A DNA stretch of 64,000 bases from Paraescarpia echinospica. Lineage: Eukaryota; Annelida; Polychaeta; Sabellida; Siboglinidae. Positions 31,201 to 46,200 of this stretch are shown one piece after another; the stretch's first letter is position 1, and each line of letters opens with the position of its first letter. The translations under genes were made by a program, and so were the position numbers. Under the pieces are notes generated by a model. It searched no databases. It was not told the origin of the DNA and was given only the letters and a program-made list of their open reading frames with translations. The DNA is taken from the NCBI GenBank assembly GCA_020002185.1, contig CM034543.1:7550000-7613999 (forward strand). The letters run 5' to 3'.

Positions 31201-34200
31201 GTCAGGCTTGTCTAGAAGTGGATCAGTGTATGTTGTGGTGTCAGTTTTGAACAGTAACATTAGGAGTCAGGCTTGTTTAGAAATGGATCAGTGTATGTTG
31301 TAGTGTCAGTTTTGAACAGTAACATTAGGAGTCAGGCTTGTCTAGAAATGGATCAGTGTGTGTTGTAGTGTCAGTTTTGAACAGTAACATTAGGAGTCAG
31401 GCTTGTCTAGAAATGGATCAGTGTATGTTGTGGTGTCAGTTTTGAACAGTAACATTACGAGTCAGGCTTGTCTAGAAATGGATCAGTGTATGTTGTAGTG
31501 TCAGTTTTGAACAGTAACATTAGGAGTCAGGCTTGTCTAGAAATGGATCAGTGTATGTTGTGGTGTCAGTTTTGAACAGTAACATTAGGGGTCAGACTTG
31601 TCTAGAAATGGATCAGTGTATGTTGTAGTGTCAGTTTTGAACAGTAACATTAGGAATCAGGCTTGTCTAGAAATGGATCTGTGTATGTTGTGGTGTCAGT
31701 TTTGAACAGTAACATTAGTGGTAAGGCTTGTCTACAGAAATGGATCTGTGTATGTTGTGGCGTCAGTTTTGAACAGTAACATTAGGAGTTAGGCTTGTCT
31801 AGAAATGGATCAGTGTATGTTGTAGTGTCAGTTTTGAACAGTAACATTAGGAGTCAGGCTTGTCTAGAAATGGATCAGTGTATGTTGTGGTGTCAGTTTT
31901 GAACAGTAACATTAGGAGTCAGGCTTGTCTAGAAATGGATCAGTGTATGTTGTGGCGTCAGTTTTGAACAGTAACATTAGGAGTCAGGCTTGTCTAGAAA
32001 TGGATCAGTGTATGTTATGGTGTCAGTTTTGAACAGTAACATTAGGGGAGAGGCTTGTCTAGAAATGGATCAGTGTATGTTGTGGTGTCAGTTTTGAACA
32101 GTAACATTAGGGGAGAGGCTTGTCTAGAAATGGATCAGTGTACGTTGTGGCGTCAGTCTTGAACAGTAACATTAGAGTCAGGGCCTTTGGTTCCAGAAAT
32201 GGATCAGTATGTTGTAGCAAGCGTCAGTTTGAACAGTAACATTAGAGTCAAATTTGTCTAGAAAACGGATCAGTGTATGTTATGGCATCAGCCTTGGACA
32301 GTAAATATTAGGGGTCAGACTCTGTTCAGAAATGGATCAACGTATGTTGTGGTGTCAGTCGGAACAGTAACATTAGTCAGGCCGTCTAGAAATGGATCAG
32401 TGTATGTTGTGGTGTCAGTTTTGAACAGTAACATTAGGGGTGAGGCTTGTCTACAGAAATGGATCAGTGTATGTTGTGGCGTCAGTTTTGAACAGTAACA
32501 TTAGGAGTCAGGCTCGTCTAGAAATGGATCAGTGTACGTTGTGGTGTCAGTTTTGAACAGTAACATTAGGGGTCAGGCTTGTCTAGAAATGGATCAGTGT
32601 ATGTTGTGGTGTCAGTTTTGAACAGTAACATTAGGGGTGAGGATTGTCTAGAAATGGATCAGTGTATGTTGTGGTGTCAGTTTTGAACAGTAACATTAGG
32701 AGTCAGGCTTGTTTAGAAATGGATCAGTGTATGTTATGGCATCAGTTTTGGACAGTAACATTAGGGGTCAGACTTGTCTAGAAATGGATCAATGTATGTT
32801 GTGGTGTCAGTTTTGAACAGTAACATTAGGGGTCAGGCTTGTCTAGAAATGGATCAGTGTATGTTGTGGTGTCAGTTTTGAACAGTAACATTAGGGGTGA
32901 GGCTTGTCTACAGAAATGGATCAGTGTATGTTGTGGCGTCAGTTTTGAACAGTAACATTAGGAGTCAGGCTTGTCTAGAAATGGATCAGTGTACGTTGTG
33001 GTGTCAGTTTTGAACAGCAACATTAGGAGTCAGGCTTGTCTAGAAATGGATCAGTGTATGTTGTGGCATCAGTTTTGAACAGTAACATTAGGAGTCAGGC
33101 TTGTTTAGAAATGGATCAGTGTATGTTGTGGCGTCAGTTTTGAACAATAACATTAGGAGTCAGGCTTGTCTAGAAATGGATCAGTGTGTTGTGGTGTCAG
33201 TTTTGAACAGTAACATTAGGAGACAGGCTTGTCTACAGAAATGGATCAGTGTATGTTGTGGCGTCAGTTTTGAACAGTAACATTAGGAGTCAGGCTTGTG
33301 TAGAAATGGATCAGTGTATGTTGTGGCGTCAGTTTTGAACAGTAACATTAGGAGTCAGGCTTGTCTAGAAATGGATCAGTGTATGTTGTAGTGACAGTTT
33401 TGAACAGTAACATTAGGAGTCAGGCTTGTCTAGAAATGGATCAGTGTATGTTGTAGTGTCAGTTTTGAACAGTAACATTAGGAGTCAGGCTTGTCTAGAA
33501 ATGGATCTGTGTATGTTGTGGTGTCAGTTTTGAATAGTAACATTAGGAGTCAGGCTTGTCTACAGAAATGGATCAGTGTATGTTGTGGCGTCAGTTTTGA
33601 ACAGTAACATTAGGAGTCAGGCTTGTGTAGAAATGGATCAGTGTATGTTGTGATGTCAGTTTTGAACAGTAACATTAGGAGTCAGGCTTGTCTACAGAAA
33701 TGGATCAGTGTATGTTGTGGTGTCAGTTTTGAACAGTAACATTAGAGGAGTGGCTTGTCTACAGAAATGGATCAGTGTATGTTGTGGCGTCAGTTTTTTG
33801 AACAGTAACATTAGGAGTCAGGCTTGTCTAGAAATGGATCAGTGTATGTTGTGGTGTCAGTTTTGAACAGTAACATTAAGAGTCAGCCTTGTCTAGAAAT
33901 GGATCAGTGTACGTTGTGGTGTCAGTTTTGAACAGTAACATTAGGGGTCAAGCTTGTCTAGAAATGGATCAGTGTATGTTGTGGCGTCAGTTTTGAACAG
34001 TAACATTAGGAGTCAGGCTTGTGTAGAAATGGATCAGTGTATGTTGTGGTGTCAGCTCTGAACAGTAACATTAGGAGTCAGGCTTGTCTACAGAAATGGA
34101 TCAGTGTATGTTGTGGCGTCAGTTTTGAACAGTAACATTAGGAGTCAGGCTTGTCTACAGAAATGGATCAGTGTATGTTGTGGTGTCAGTTTTGAACAGT

Positions 34201-37200
34201 AACATTAGGGGAGAGGCTTGTCTAGAAATGGATCTGTGTATGTTGTGGTGTCAGTTTTGAACAGTAACATTAGTGGTGAGGCTTGTCTACAGAAATGGAT
34301 CTGTGTATGTTGTGGCGTCAGTTTTGAACAGTAACATTAGGAGTCATTTGCCTAGAAATGGATCAGTGTACAGTGTCAGTTTGAACAGTAACATTAGGAG
34401 TCAGGTTTGTCCAGAAATGGATCCGTGTATGCTAGGGTGTCGTTTTGAACAGTAAATATTAGGGTCAGACCTTGTTCAGAAATGGATCAGTGCATAAGCA
34501 GTGTCAGTTTTGAACAGTAACATTAGATCAGGCCATTCTAGAAATGGATCCGGTGTATGTTGTGGCGTCGTCGGAACAGCAACATTAGGCAGTAAGGTTT
34601 GTCTACAGAAATGGATCTGTGTAAGCGTTGTGGTCAGTTTAAATATCAGTAAATAGGAGCCAGTTTTGTCTAGAAACGGATCAGTGTATGCTGTAGTGTC
34701 AGTTTGGAAACAGTAACATTTAGAGTCGTATTTATTCAGAAATGGATCAGTGTATGCTGTGGCTCGTCGCCTTGGAACAGTAACAGGAGTCAGGCCATCT
34801 GTATGGATCAGTGTATGCTGTGGTGTCAGCTTTGAAATAGTAACATTAGGAGTCAGGCTTGTCTACAGAAATGGATCAGTGTATGTTGTGGTGTCAGTTT
34901 TGAACAGTAACATTAGGGGAGAGGCTTGTCTAGAAATGGATCTGTGTATGTTGTGGTGTCAGTTTTGAACAGTAACATTAGTGGTGAGGCTTGTCTACAG
35001 AAATGGATCTGTGTATGTTGTGGCGTCAGTTTTGAACAGTAACATTAGGAGTCAGGCTTGCCTAGAAATGGATCAGTGTATGTTGTAGTGTCAGTTTTGA
35101 ACAGTACCATTAGGAGTCAGGCTTGTCTAGAAATGGATCTGTGTATGTTGTGGAGTCAGTTTTGAACAGTAACATTAGGGGTCAGACTTGTCTAGAAATG
35201 GATCAGTGTATGTTGTAGTGTCAGTTTTGAACAGTAACATTAGGAGTCAGGCTTGTCTAGAAATGGATCTGTGTATGTTGTGGTGTCAGTTTTGAACAGT
35301 AACATTAGTGGTAAGGCTTGTCTACAGAAATGGATCTGTGTATGTTGTGGCGTCAGTTTTGAACAGTAACATTAGGAGTCAGGCTTGTCTAGAAATGGAT
35401 CAGTGTATGTTGTAGTGTCAGTTTTGAACAGTAACATTAGGAGTCAGGCTTGTCTAGAAATGGATCAGTGTATGTTGTGTTGTCAGTTTTGAACAGTAAC
35501 ATTAGGAGTCAGGCTTGTCTAGAAGTGGATCAGTGTATGTTGTGGTGTCAGTTTTGAACAGTAACATTAGGAGTCAGGCTTGTCTAGAAATGGATCAGTG
35601 TATGTTGTGGTGTCAGTTTTGAACAGTAACATTAGGAGTCAGGCTTGTTTAGAAATGGATCAGTGTATGTTGTGGCGTCAGTTTTGAACAATAACATTAG
35701 GAGTCAGGCTTGTCTAGAAATGGATCAGTGTATGTTGTGGTGTCAGTTTTGAACAGTAACATTAGGAGACAGGCTTGTCTACAGAAATGGATCAGTGTAT
35801 GTTGTGGCGTCAGTTTTGAACAGTAACATTAGGAGTCAGGCTTGTGTAGAAATGGATCAGTGTATGTTGTGGCGTCAGTTTTGAACAGTAACATTAGGAG
35901 TCAGGCTTGTCTAGAAATGGATCAGTGTATGTTGTAGTGACAGTTTTGAACAGTAACATTAGGAGTCAGGCTTGTCTAGAAATGGATCAGTGTATGTTGT
36001 AGTGTCAGTTTTGAACAGTAACATTAGGAGTCAGGCTTGTCTAGAAATGGATCTGTGTATGTTGTGGTGTCAGTTTTGAATAGTAACATTAGGAGTCAGG
36101 CTTGTCTACAGAAATGGATCAGTGTATGTTGTGGCATCAGTTTTGAACAGTAACATTAGGAGTCAGGCTTGTGTAGAAATGGATCAGTGTATGTTGTGAT
36201 GTCAGTTTTGAACAGTAACATTAGGAGTCAGGCTTGTCTACAGAAATGGATCAGTGTATGTTGTGGTGTCAGTTTTGAACAGTAACATTAGAGGAGTGGC
36301 TTGTCTACAGAAATGGATCAGTGTATGTTGTGGCGTCAGTTTTGAACAGTAACATTAGGAGTCAGGCTTGTCTAGAAATGGATCAGTGTATGTTGTGGTG
36401 TCAGTTTGGATCAGTGTATGTTGTGGTGTCAGTTTTGAACAGTAACATTAAGAGTCAGCCTTGTCTAGAAATGGATCAGTGTACGTTGTGGTGTCAGTTT
36501 TGAACAGTAACATTAGGGGTCAGGCTTGTCTAGAAATGGATCAGTGTATGTTGTGGCGTCAGTTTTGAACAGTAACATTAGGAGTCAGGCTTGTGTAGAA
36601 ATGGATCAGTGTATGTTGTGGTGTCAGCTCTGAACAGTAACATTAGGAGTCAGGCTTGTCTACAGAAATGGATCAGTGTATGTTGTGGCGTCAGTTTTGA
36701 ACAGTAACATTAGGAGTCAGGCTTGTCTACAGAAATGGATCAGTGTATGTTGTGGTGTCAGTTTTGAACAGTAACATTAGGGGAGAGGCTTGTCTAGAAA
36801 TGGATCTGTGTATGTTGTGGTGTCAGTTTTGAACAGTAACATTAGTGGTGAGGCTTGTCTACAGAAATGGATCTGTGTATGTTGAGGCGTCAGTTTTGAA
36901 CAGTAACATTAGGAGTCAGGCTTGCCTAGAAATGGATCAGTGTATGTTGTAGTGTCAGTTTTGAACAGTAACATTAGGAGTCAGGCTTGTCTAGAAATGG
37001 ATCTGTGTATGTTGTGGTGTCAGTTTTGAACAGTAACATTAGGGGTCAGACTTGTCTAGAAATGGATCAGTGTATGTTGTAGTGTCAGTTTTGAACAGTA
37101 ACATTAGGAGTCAGGCTTGTCTAGAAATGGATCTGTGTATGTTGTGGTGTCAGTTTTGAACAGTAACATTAGTGGTAAGGCTTGTCTACAGAAATGGATC

Positions 37201-40200
37201 TGTGTATGTTGTGGCGTCAGTTTTGAACAGTAACATTAGGAGTCAGGCTTGTCTAGAAATGGATCAGTGTATGTTGTAGTGTCAGTTTTGAACAGTAACA
37301 TTAGGAGTCAGGCTTGTCTAGAAATGGATCAGTGTATGTTGTGTTGTCAGTTTTGAACAGTAACATTAGGAGTCAGGCTTGTCTAGAAGTGGATCAGTGT
37401 ATGTTGTGGTGTCAGTTTTGAACAGTAACATTAGGAGTCAGGCTTGTTTAGAAATGGATCAGTGTATGTTGTAGTGTCAGTTTTGAACAGTAACATTAGG
37501 AGTCAGGCTTGTCTAGAAATGGATCAGTGTGTGTTGTAGTGTCAGTTTTGAACAGTAACATTAGGAGTCAGGCTTGTCTAGAAATGGATCAGTGTATGTT
37601 GTGGTGTCAGTTTTGAACAGTAACATTAGGAGTCAGGCTTGTCTAGAAATGGATCAGTGTATGTTGTAGTGTCAGTTTTGAACAGTAACATTAGGAGTCA
37701 GGCTTGTCTAGAAATGGATCAGTGTATGTTGTGGTGTCAGTTTTGAACAGTAACATTAGGGGTCAGACTTGTCTAGAAATGGATCAGTGTATGTTGTAGT
37801 GTCAGTTTTGAACAGTAACATTAGGAATCAGGCTTGTCTAGAAATGGATCTGTGTATGTTGTGGTGTCAGTTTTGAACAGTAACATTAGTGGTAAGGCTT
37901 GTCTACAGAAATGGATCTGTGTATGTTGTGGCGTCAGTTTTGAACAGTAACATTAGGAGTTAGGCTTGTCTAGAAATGGATCAGTGTATGTTGTAGTGTC
38001 AGTTTTGAACAGTAACATTAGGAGTCAGGCTTGTCTAGAAATGGATCAGTGTATGTTGTGGTGTCAGTTTTGAACAGTAACATTAGGAGTCAGGCTTGTC
38101 TAGAAATGGATCAGTGTATGTTGTGGTGTCAGTTTTGAACAGTAACATTAGGAGTCAGGCTTGTCTAGAAATGGATCAGTGTATGTTGTAGTGTCAGTTT
38201 TGAACAGTAACATTAGGAGTCAGGCTTGTCTAGAAATGGATCAGTGTATGTTGTGGTGTCAGTTGAACAGTAACATTAGTAGGCTTGTTACAGAAATGGA
38301 TCGTGTATGTTGTGGCAGTTTTGAACAGTAACATTAGGAGTCAGGCTTGTCTAGAAATGGATCAGTGTATGTTGTGGTGTCAGTTTTGAACAGTAACATT
38401 AGGAGTCAGGCTTGTCTAGAAATGGATCAGTGTATGTTGTGGTGTCAGTTTTGAACAGTAACATTAGGGGTCAGACTTGTCTAGAAATGGATCAGTGTAT
38501 GTTGTAGTGTCAGTTTTGAACAGTAACATTAGGAGTCAGGCTTGTCTAGAAATGGATCTGTGTATGTTGTGGTGTCAGTTTTGAACAGTAACATTAGGAG
38601 TCAGGCTTGTCTAGAAATGGATCTGTGTATGTTGTGGCGTCAGTTTTGAACAGTAACATTAGGAGTCAGGCTTGTCTAGAAATGGATCAGTGTATGTTGT
38701 AGTGTCAGTTTTGAACAGTAACATTAGGAGTCAGGCTTGTCTAGAAATGGATCAGTGTATGTTGTGTGTCAGTTTTGAACAGTAACATTAGGAGTCAGGC
38801 TTGTCTAGAAATGGATCAGTGTATGTTGTGGTGTCAGTTTTGAACAGTAACATTAGGAGTCAGGCTTGTCTAGAAATGGATCAGTGTATGTTGTAGTGTC
38901 AGTTTTGAACAGTAACATTAGGAGTCAGGCTTGTCTAGAAATGGATCAGTGTATGTTGTAGTGTCAGTTTTGAACAGTAACATTAGGAGTCAGGCTTGTC
39001 TAGAAATGGATCAGTGTATGTTGTGGTGTCAGTTTTGAACAGTAACATTAGGAGTCAGGCTTGTCTAGAAATGGATCAGTGTATGTTGTGGTGTCAGTTT
39101 TGAACAGTAACATTAGGAGTCAGGCTTGTCTAGAAATGGATCAGTGTATGTTGTGGTGTCAGTTTTGAACAGTAACATTAGGGGTCAGACTTGTCTAGAA
39201 ATGGATCAGTGTATGTTGTGGTGTCAGTTTTGAACAGTAACATTAGGGGTCAGGCTTGTCTAGAAATGGATCAGTGTATGTTGTGGTGTCAGTTTTGAAC
39301 AGTAACATTAGGAGTCAGGCTTGTCTAGAAATGGATCAGTGTATGTTGTGGTGTCAGTTTTAAACAGTAACATTAGGGGTGAGGCTTGTCTACAGAAATG
39401 GATCAGTGTATGTTGTGGTGTCAGTTTTGAACAGTAACATTAGGAGTCAGGCTTGTCTAGAAATGGATCAGTGTATGTTGTGGTGTCAGTTTTGAACAGT
39501 AACATTAGGGGTGAGGGTTGTCTACAGAAATGGATCAGTGTATGTTGTGGCGTCAGTTTTGAACAGTAACATCAGGAGTCAGGCTTGTCTAGAAATGGAT
39601 CAGTGTATGTTATGGTGTCAGTTTTGAACAGTAACATTAGGGGTGACGCTTGTCTACAGAAATGGATCAGTGTATGTTGAGGCGTCAGTTTTGAACAGTA
39701 ACATTAGGGGTCAGGCTTGTCTAGAAATGGATCAGTGTATGTTGTGGTGTCAGTTTTGAACAGTAACATTAGGGGTGAGGATTGTCTAGAAATGGATCAG
39801 TGTATGTTGTGGTGTCAGTTTTGAACAGTAACATTAGGAGTCAGGCTTGTTTAGAAATGGATCAGTGTATGTTATGGCATCAGTTTTGGACAGTAACATT
39901 AGGGGTCAGACTTGTCTAGAAATGGATCAATGTATGTTGTGGTGTCAGTTTTGAACAGTAGCATTAGGGGTCAGGCTTGTCTAGAAATGGATCAGTGTAT
40001 GTTGTGGTGTCAGTTTTGAACAGTAACATTAGGGGTGAGGCTTGTCTACAGAAATGGATCAGTGTATGTTGTGGTGTCAGTTTTGAACAGTAACATTAGG
40101 AGTCAGGCTTGTCTACAGAAATGGATCAGTGTATGTTGTGGTAGTCAGTTTTGAACAGTAACATTAGGAGTCAGGCTTGTGTAGAAATGGATCAGTGTAT

Positions 40201-43200
40201 GTTGTGGTGTCAGTTTTGAACAGTAACATTAGGAGTCAGGCTTGTCTACAGAAATGGATCAGTGTATGTTGTGGTGTCAGTTTTGAACAGTAACATTAGG
40301 GGAGAGGCTTGTCTACAGAAATGGATCAGTGTATGTTGTGGCGTCAGTTTTGAACAGTAACATTAGGAGTCAGGCTTGTCTAGAAATGGATCAGTGTATG
40401 TTGTGGTGTCAGTTTTGAACAGTAACATTAAGAGTCAGCCTTGTCTAGAAATGGATCAGTGTACGTTGTGGTGTCAGTTTTGAACAGTAACATTAGGGGT
40501 CAGGCTTGTCTAGAAATGGATCAGTGTATGTTGTGGCGTCAGTTTTGAACAGTAACATTAGGAGTCAGGCTTGTGTAGAAATGGATCAGTGTATGTTGTG
40601 GTGTCAGCTCTGAACAGTAACATTAGGAGTCAGGCTTGTCTACAGAAATGGATCAGTGTATGTTGTGGCGTCAGTTTTGAACAGTAACATTAGGAGTCAG
40701 GCTTGTCTACAGAAATGGATCAGTGTATGTTGTGGTGTCAGTTTTGAACAGTAACATTAGGGGAGAGGCTTGTCTAGAAATGGATCTGTGTATGTTGTGG
40801 TGTCAGTTTTGAACAGTAACATTAGTGGTGAGGCTTGTCTACAGAAATGGATCTGTGTATGTTGAGGCGTCAGTTTTGAACAGTAACATTAGGAGTCAGG
40901 CTTGCCTAGAAATGGATCAGTGTATGTTGTAGTGTCAGTTTTGAACAGTAACATTAGGAGTCAGGCTTGTCTAGAAATGGATCTGTGTATGTTGTGGTGT
41001 CAGTTTTGAACAGTAACATTAGGGGTCAGACTTGTCTAGAAATGGATCAGTGTATGTTGTAGTGTCAGTTTTGAACAGTAACATTAGGAGTCAGGCTTGT
41101 CTAGAAATGGATCTGTGTATGTTGTGGTGTCAGTTTTGAACAGTAACATTAGTGGTAAGGCTTGTCTACAGAAATGGATCTGTGTATGTTGTGGCGTCAG
41201 TTTTGAACAGTAACATTAGGAGTCAGGCTTGTCTAGAAATGGATCAGTGTATGTTGTAGTGTCAGTTTTGAACAGTAACATTAGGAGTCAGGCTTGTCTA
41301 GAAATGGATCAGTGTATGTTGTGTTGTCAGTTTTGAACAGTAACATTAGGAGTCAGGCTTGTCTAGAAGTGGATCAGTGTATGTTGTGGTGTCAGTTTTG
41401 AACAGTAACATTAGGAGTCAGGCTTGTTTAGAAATGGATCAGTGTATGTTGTAGTGTCAGTTTTGAACAGTAACATTAGGAGTCAGGCTTGTCTAGAAAT
41501 GGATCAGTGTGTGTTGTAGTGTCAGTTTTGAACAGTAACATTAGGAGTCAGGCTTGTCTAGAAATGGATCAGTGTATGTTGTGGTGTCAGTTTTGAACAG
41601 TAACATTACGAGTCAGGCTTGTCTAGAAATGGATCAGTGTATGTTGTAGTGTCAGTTTTGAACAGTAACATTAGGAGTCAGGCTTGTCTAGAAATGGATC
41701 AGTGTATGTTGTGGTGTCAGTTTTGAACAGTAACATTAGGGGTCAGACTTGTCTAGAAATGGATCAGTGTATGTTGTAGTGTCAGTTTTGAACAGTAACA
41801 TTAGGAATCAGGCTTGTCTAGAAATGGATCTGTGTATGTTGTGGTGTCAGTTTTGAACAGTAACATTAGTGGTAAGGCTTGTCTACAGAAATGGATCTGT
41901 GTATGTTGTGGCGTCAGTTTTGAACAGTAACATTAGGAGTCAGGCTTGTCTAGAAATGGATCAGTGTATGTTGTAGTGTCAGTTTTGAACAGTAACATTA
42001 GGAGTCAGGCTTGTCTAGAAATGGATCAGTGTATGTTGTGTTGTCAGTTTTGAACAGTAACATTAGGAGTCAGGCTTGTCTAGAAGTGGATCAGTGTATG
42101 TTGTGGTGTCAGTTTTGAACAGTAACATTAGGAGTCAGGCTTGTTTAGAAATGGATCAGTGTATGTTGTAGTGTCAGTTTTGAACAGTAACATTAGGAGT
42201 CAGGCTTGTCTAGAAATGGATCAGTGTATGTTGTAGTGTCAGTTTTGAACAGTAACATTAGGAGTCAGGCTTGTCTAGAAATGGATCAGTGTATGTTGTG
42301 GCGTCAGTTTTGAACAGTAACATTAGGAGTCAGGCTTGTCTAGAAATGGATCAGTGTATGTTGTAGTGTCAGTTTTGAACAGTAACATTAGGAGTCAGGC
42401 TTGTCTAGAAATGGATCAGTGTATGTTGTGGTGTCAGTTTTGAACAGTAACATTAGGAGTCAGGCTTGTCTAGAAATGGATCAGTGTATGTTGTGGTGTC
42501 AGTTTTGAACAGTAACATTAGGAGTCAGGCTTGTCTAGAAATGGATCAGTGTATGTTGTGGTGTCAGTTTTGAACAGTAACATTAGGAGTCAGGCTTGTC
42601 TAGAAATGGATCAGTGTATGTTATGGCATCAGTTTTGGACAGTAACATTAGGGGTCAGACTTGTCTAGAAATGGATCAATGTATGTTGTGGTGTCAGTTT
42701 TGAACAGTAACATTAGGGGTCAGGCTTGTCTAGAAATGGATCAGTGTATGTTGTGGTGTCAGTTTTGAACAGTAACATTAGGGGTGAGGCTTGTCTACAG
42801 AAATGGATCAGTGTATGTTGTGGCGTCAGTTTTGAACAGTAACATTAGGAGTCAGGCTTGTCTAGAAATGGATCAGTGTACGTTGTGGTGTCAGTTTTGA
42901 ACAGTAACATTAGGGGTCAGGCTTGTCTAGAAATGGATCAGTGTATGTTGTGGTGTCAGTTTTGAACAGTAACATTAGGGGTGAGGATTGTCTAGAAATG
43001 GATCAGTGTATGTTGTGGTGTCAGTTTTGAACAGTAACATTAGGAGTCAGGCTTGTTTAGAAATGGATCAGTGTATGTTATGGCATCAGTTTTGGACAGT
43101 AACATTAGGGGTCAGACTTGTCTAGAAATGGATCAATGTATGTTGTGGTGTCAGTTTTGAACAGTAACATTAGGGGTCAGGCTTGTCTAGAAATGGATCA

Positions 43201-46200
43201 GTGTATGTTGTGGTGTCAGTTTTGAACAGTAACATTAGGGGTGAGGCTTGTCTACAGAAATGGATCAGTGTATGTTGTGGCGTCAGTTTTGAACAGTAAC
43301 ATTAGGAGTCAGGCTTGTCTAGAAATGGATCAGTGTACGTTGTGGTGTCAGTTTTGAACAGCAACATTAGGAGTCAGGCTTGTCTAGAAATGGATCAGTG
43401 TATGTTGTGGCATCAGTTTTGAACAGTAACATTAGGAGTCAGGCTTGTTTAGAAATGGATCAGTGTATGTTGTGGCGTCAGTTTTGAACAATAACATTAG
43501 GAGTCAGGCTTGTCTAGAAATGGATCAGTGTATGTTGTGGTGTCAGTTTTGAACAGTAACATTAGGAGACAGGCTTGTCTACAGAAATGGATCAGTGTAT
43601 GTTGTGGCGTCAGTTTTGAACAGTAACATTAGGAGTCAGGCTTGTGTAGAAATGGATCAGTGTATGTTGTGGCGTCAGTTTTGAACAGTAACATTAGGAG
43701 TCAGGCTTGTCTAGAAATGGATCAGTGTATGTTGTAGTGACAGTTTTGAACAGTAACATTAGGAGTCAGGCTTGTCTAGAAATGGATCAGTGTATGTTGT
43801 AGTGTCAGTTTTGAACAGTAACATTAGGAGTCAGGCTTGTCTAGAAATGGATCTGTGTATGTTGTGGTGTCAGTTTTGAATAGTAACATTAGGAGTCAGG
43901 CTTGTCTACAGAAATGGATCAGTGTATGTTGTGGCATCAGTTTTGAACAGTAACATTAGGAGTCAGGCTTGTGTAGAAATGGATCAGTGTATGTTGTGAT
44001 GTCAGTTTTGAACAGTAACATTAGGAGTCAGGCTTGTCTACAGAAATGGATCAGTGTATGTTGTGGTGTCAGTTTTGAACAGTAACATTAGAGGAGTGGC
44101 TTGTCTACAGAAATGGATCAGTGTATGTTGTGGCGTCAGTTTTGAACAGTAACATTAGGAGTCAGGCTTGTCTAGAAATGGATCAGTGTATGTTGTGGTG
44201 TCAGTTTTGAACAGTAACATTAAGAGTCAGCATTGTCTAGAAATGGATCAGTGTACGTTGTGGTGTCAGTTTTGAACAGTAACATTAGGGGTCAGGCTTG
44301 TCTAGAAATGGATCAGTGTATGTTGTGGCGTCAGTTTTGAACAGTAACATTAGGAGTCAGGCTTGTGTAGAAATGGATCAGTGTATGTTGTGGTGTCAGC
44401 TCTGAACAGTAACATTAGGAGTCAGGCTTGTCTACAGAAATGGATCAGTGTATGTTGTGGCGTCAGTTTTGAACAGTAACATTAGGAGTCAGGCTTGTCT
44501 ACAGAAATGGATCAGTGTATGTTGTGGTGTCAGTTTTGAACAGTAACATTAGGGGAGAGGCTTGTCTAGAAATGGATCTGTGTATGTTGTGGTGTCAGTT
44601 TTGAACAGTAACATTAGTGGTGAGGCTTGTCTACAGAAATGGATCTGTGTATGTTGAGGCGTCAGTTTTGAACAGTAACATTAGGAGTCAGGCTTGCCTA
44701 GAAATGGATCAGTGTATGTTGTAGTGTCAGTTTTGAACAGTAACATTAGGAGTCAGGCTTGTCTAGAAATGGATCTGTGTATGTTGTGGTGTCAGTTTTG
44801 AACAGTAACATTAGGGGTCAGACTTGTCTAGAAATGGATCAGTGTATGTTGTAGTGTCAGTTTTGAACAGTAACATTAGGAGTCAGGCTTGTCTAGAAAT
44901 GGATCTGTGTATGTTGTGGTGTCAGTTTTGAACAGTAACATTAGTGGTAAGGCTTGTCTACAGAAATGGATCTGTGTATGTTGTGGCGTCAGTTTTGAAC
45001 AGTAACATTAGGAGTCAGGCTTGTCTAGAAATGGATCAGTGTATGTTGTAGTGTCAGTTTTGAACAGTAACATTAGGAGTCAGGCTTGTCTAGAAATGGA
45101 TCAGTGTATGTTGTGTTGTCAGTTTTGAACAGTAACATTAGGAGTCAGGCTTGTCTAGAAGTGGATCAGTGTATGTTGTGGTGTCAGTTTTGAACAGTAA
45201 CATTAGGAGTCAGGCTTGTTTAGAAATGGATCAGTGTATGTTGTAGTGTCAGTTTTGAACAGTAACATTAGGAGTCAGGCTTGTCTAGAAATGGATCAGT
45301 GTGTGTTGTAGTGTCAGTTTTGAACAGTAACATTAGGAGTCAGGCTTGTCTAGAAATGGATCAGTGTATGTTGTGGTGTCAGTTTTGAACAGTAACATTA
45401 CGAGTCAGGCTTGTCTAGAAATGGATCAGTGTATGTTGTAGTGTCAGTTTTGAACAGTAACATTAGGAGTCAGGCTTGTCTAGAAATGGATCAGTGTATG
45501 TTGTGGTGTCAGTTTTGAACAGTAACATTAGGGGTCAGACTTGTCTAGAAATGGATCAGTGTATGTTGTAGTGTCAGTTTTGAACAGTAACATTAGGAAT
45601 CAGGCTTGTCTAGAAATGGATCTGTGTATGTTGTGGTGTCAGTTTTGAACAGTAACATTAGTGGTAAGGCTTGTCTACAGAAATGGATCTGTGTATGTTG
45701 TGGCGTCAGTTTTGAACAGTAACATTAGGAGTCAGGCTTGTCTAGAAATGGATCAGTGTATGTTGTAGTGTCAGTTTTGAACAGTAACATTAGGAGTCAG
45801 GCTTGTCTAGAAATGGATCAGTGTATGTTGTGGTGTCAGTTTTGAACAGTAACATTAGGAGTCAGGCTTGTCTAGAAATGGATCAGTGTATGTTGTGGTG
45901 TCAGTTTTGAACAGTAACATTAGGAGTCAGGCTTGTTTAGAAATGGATCAGTGTATGTTGTGTGTCAGTTTTGAACAGTAACATTAGGAGTCAGGCTTGT
46001 CTAGAAATGGATCAGTGTATGTTGTGGTGTCAGTTTTGAACAGTAACATTAGGAGTCAGGCTTGTCTAGAAATGGATCAGTGTATGTTGTGGTGTCAGTT
46101 TTGAACAGTAACATTAGGAGTCAGGCTTGTCTAGAAATGGATCAGTGTATGTTGTGGTGTCAGTTTTGAACAGTAACATTAGGGGAGAGGCTTGTGTAGA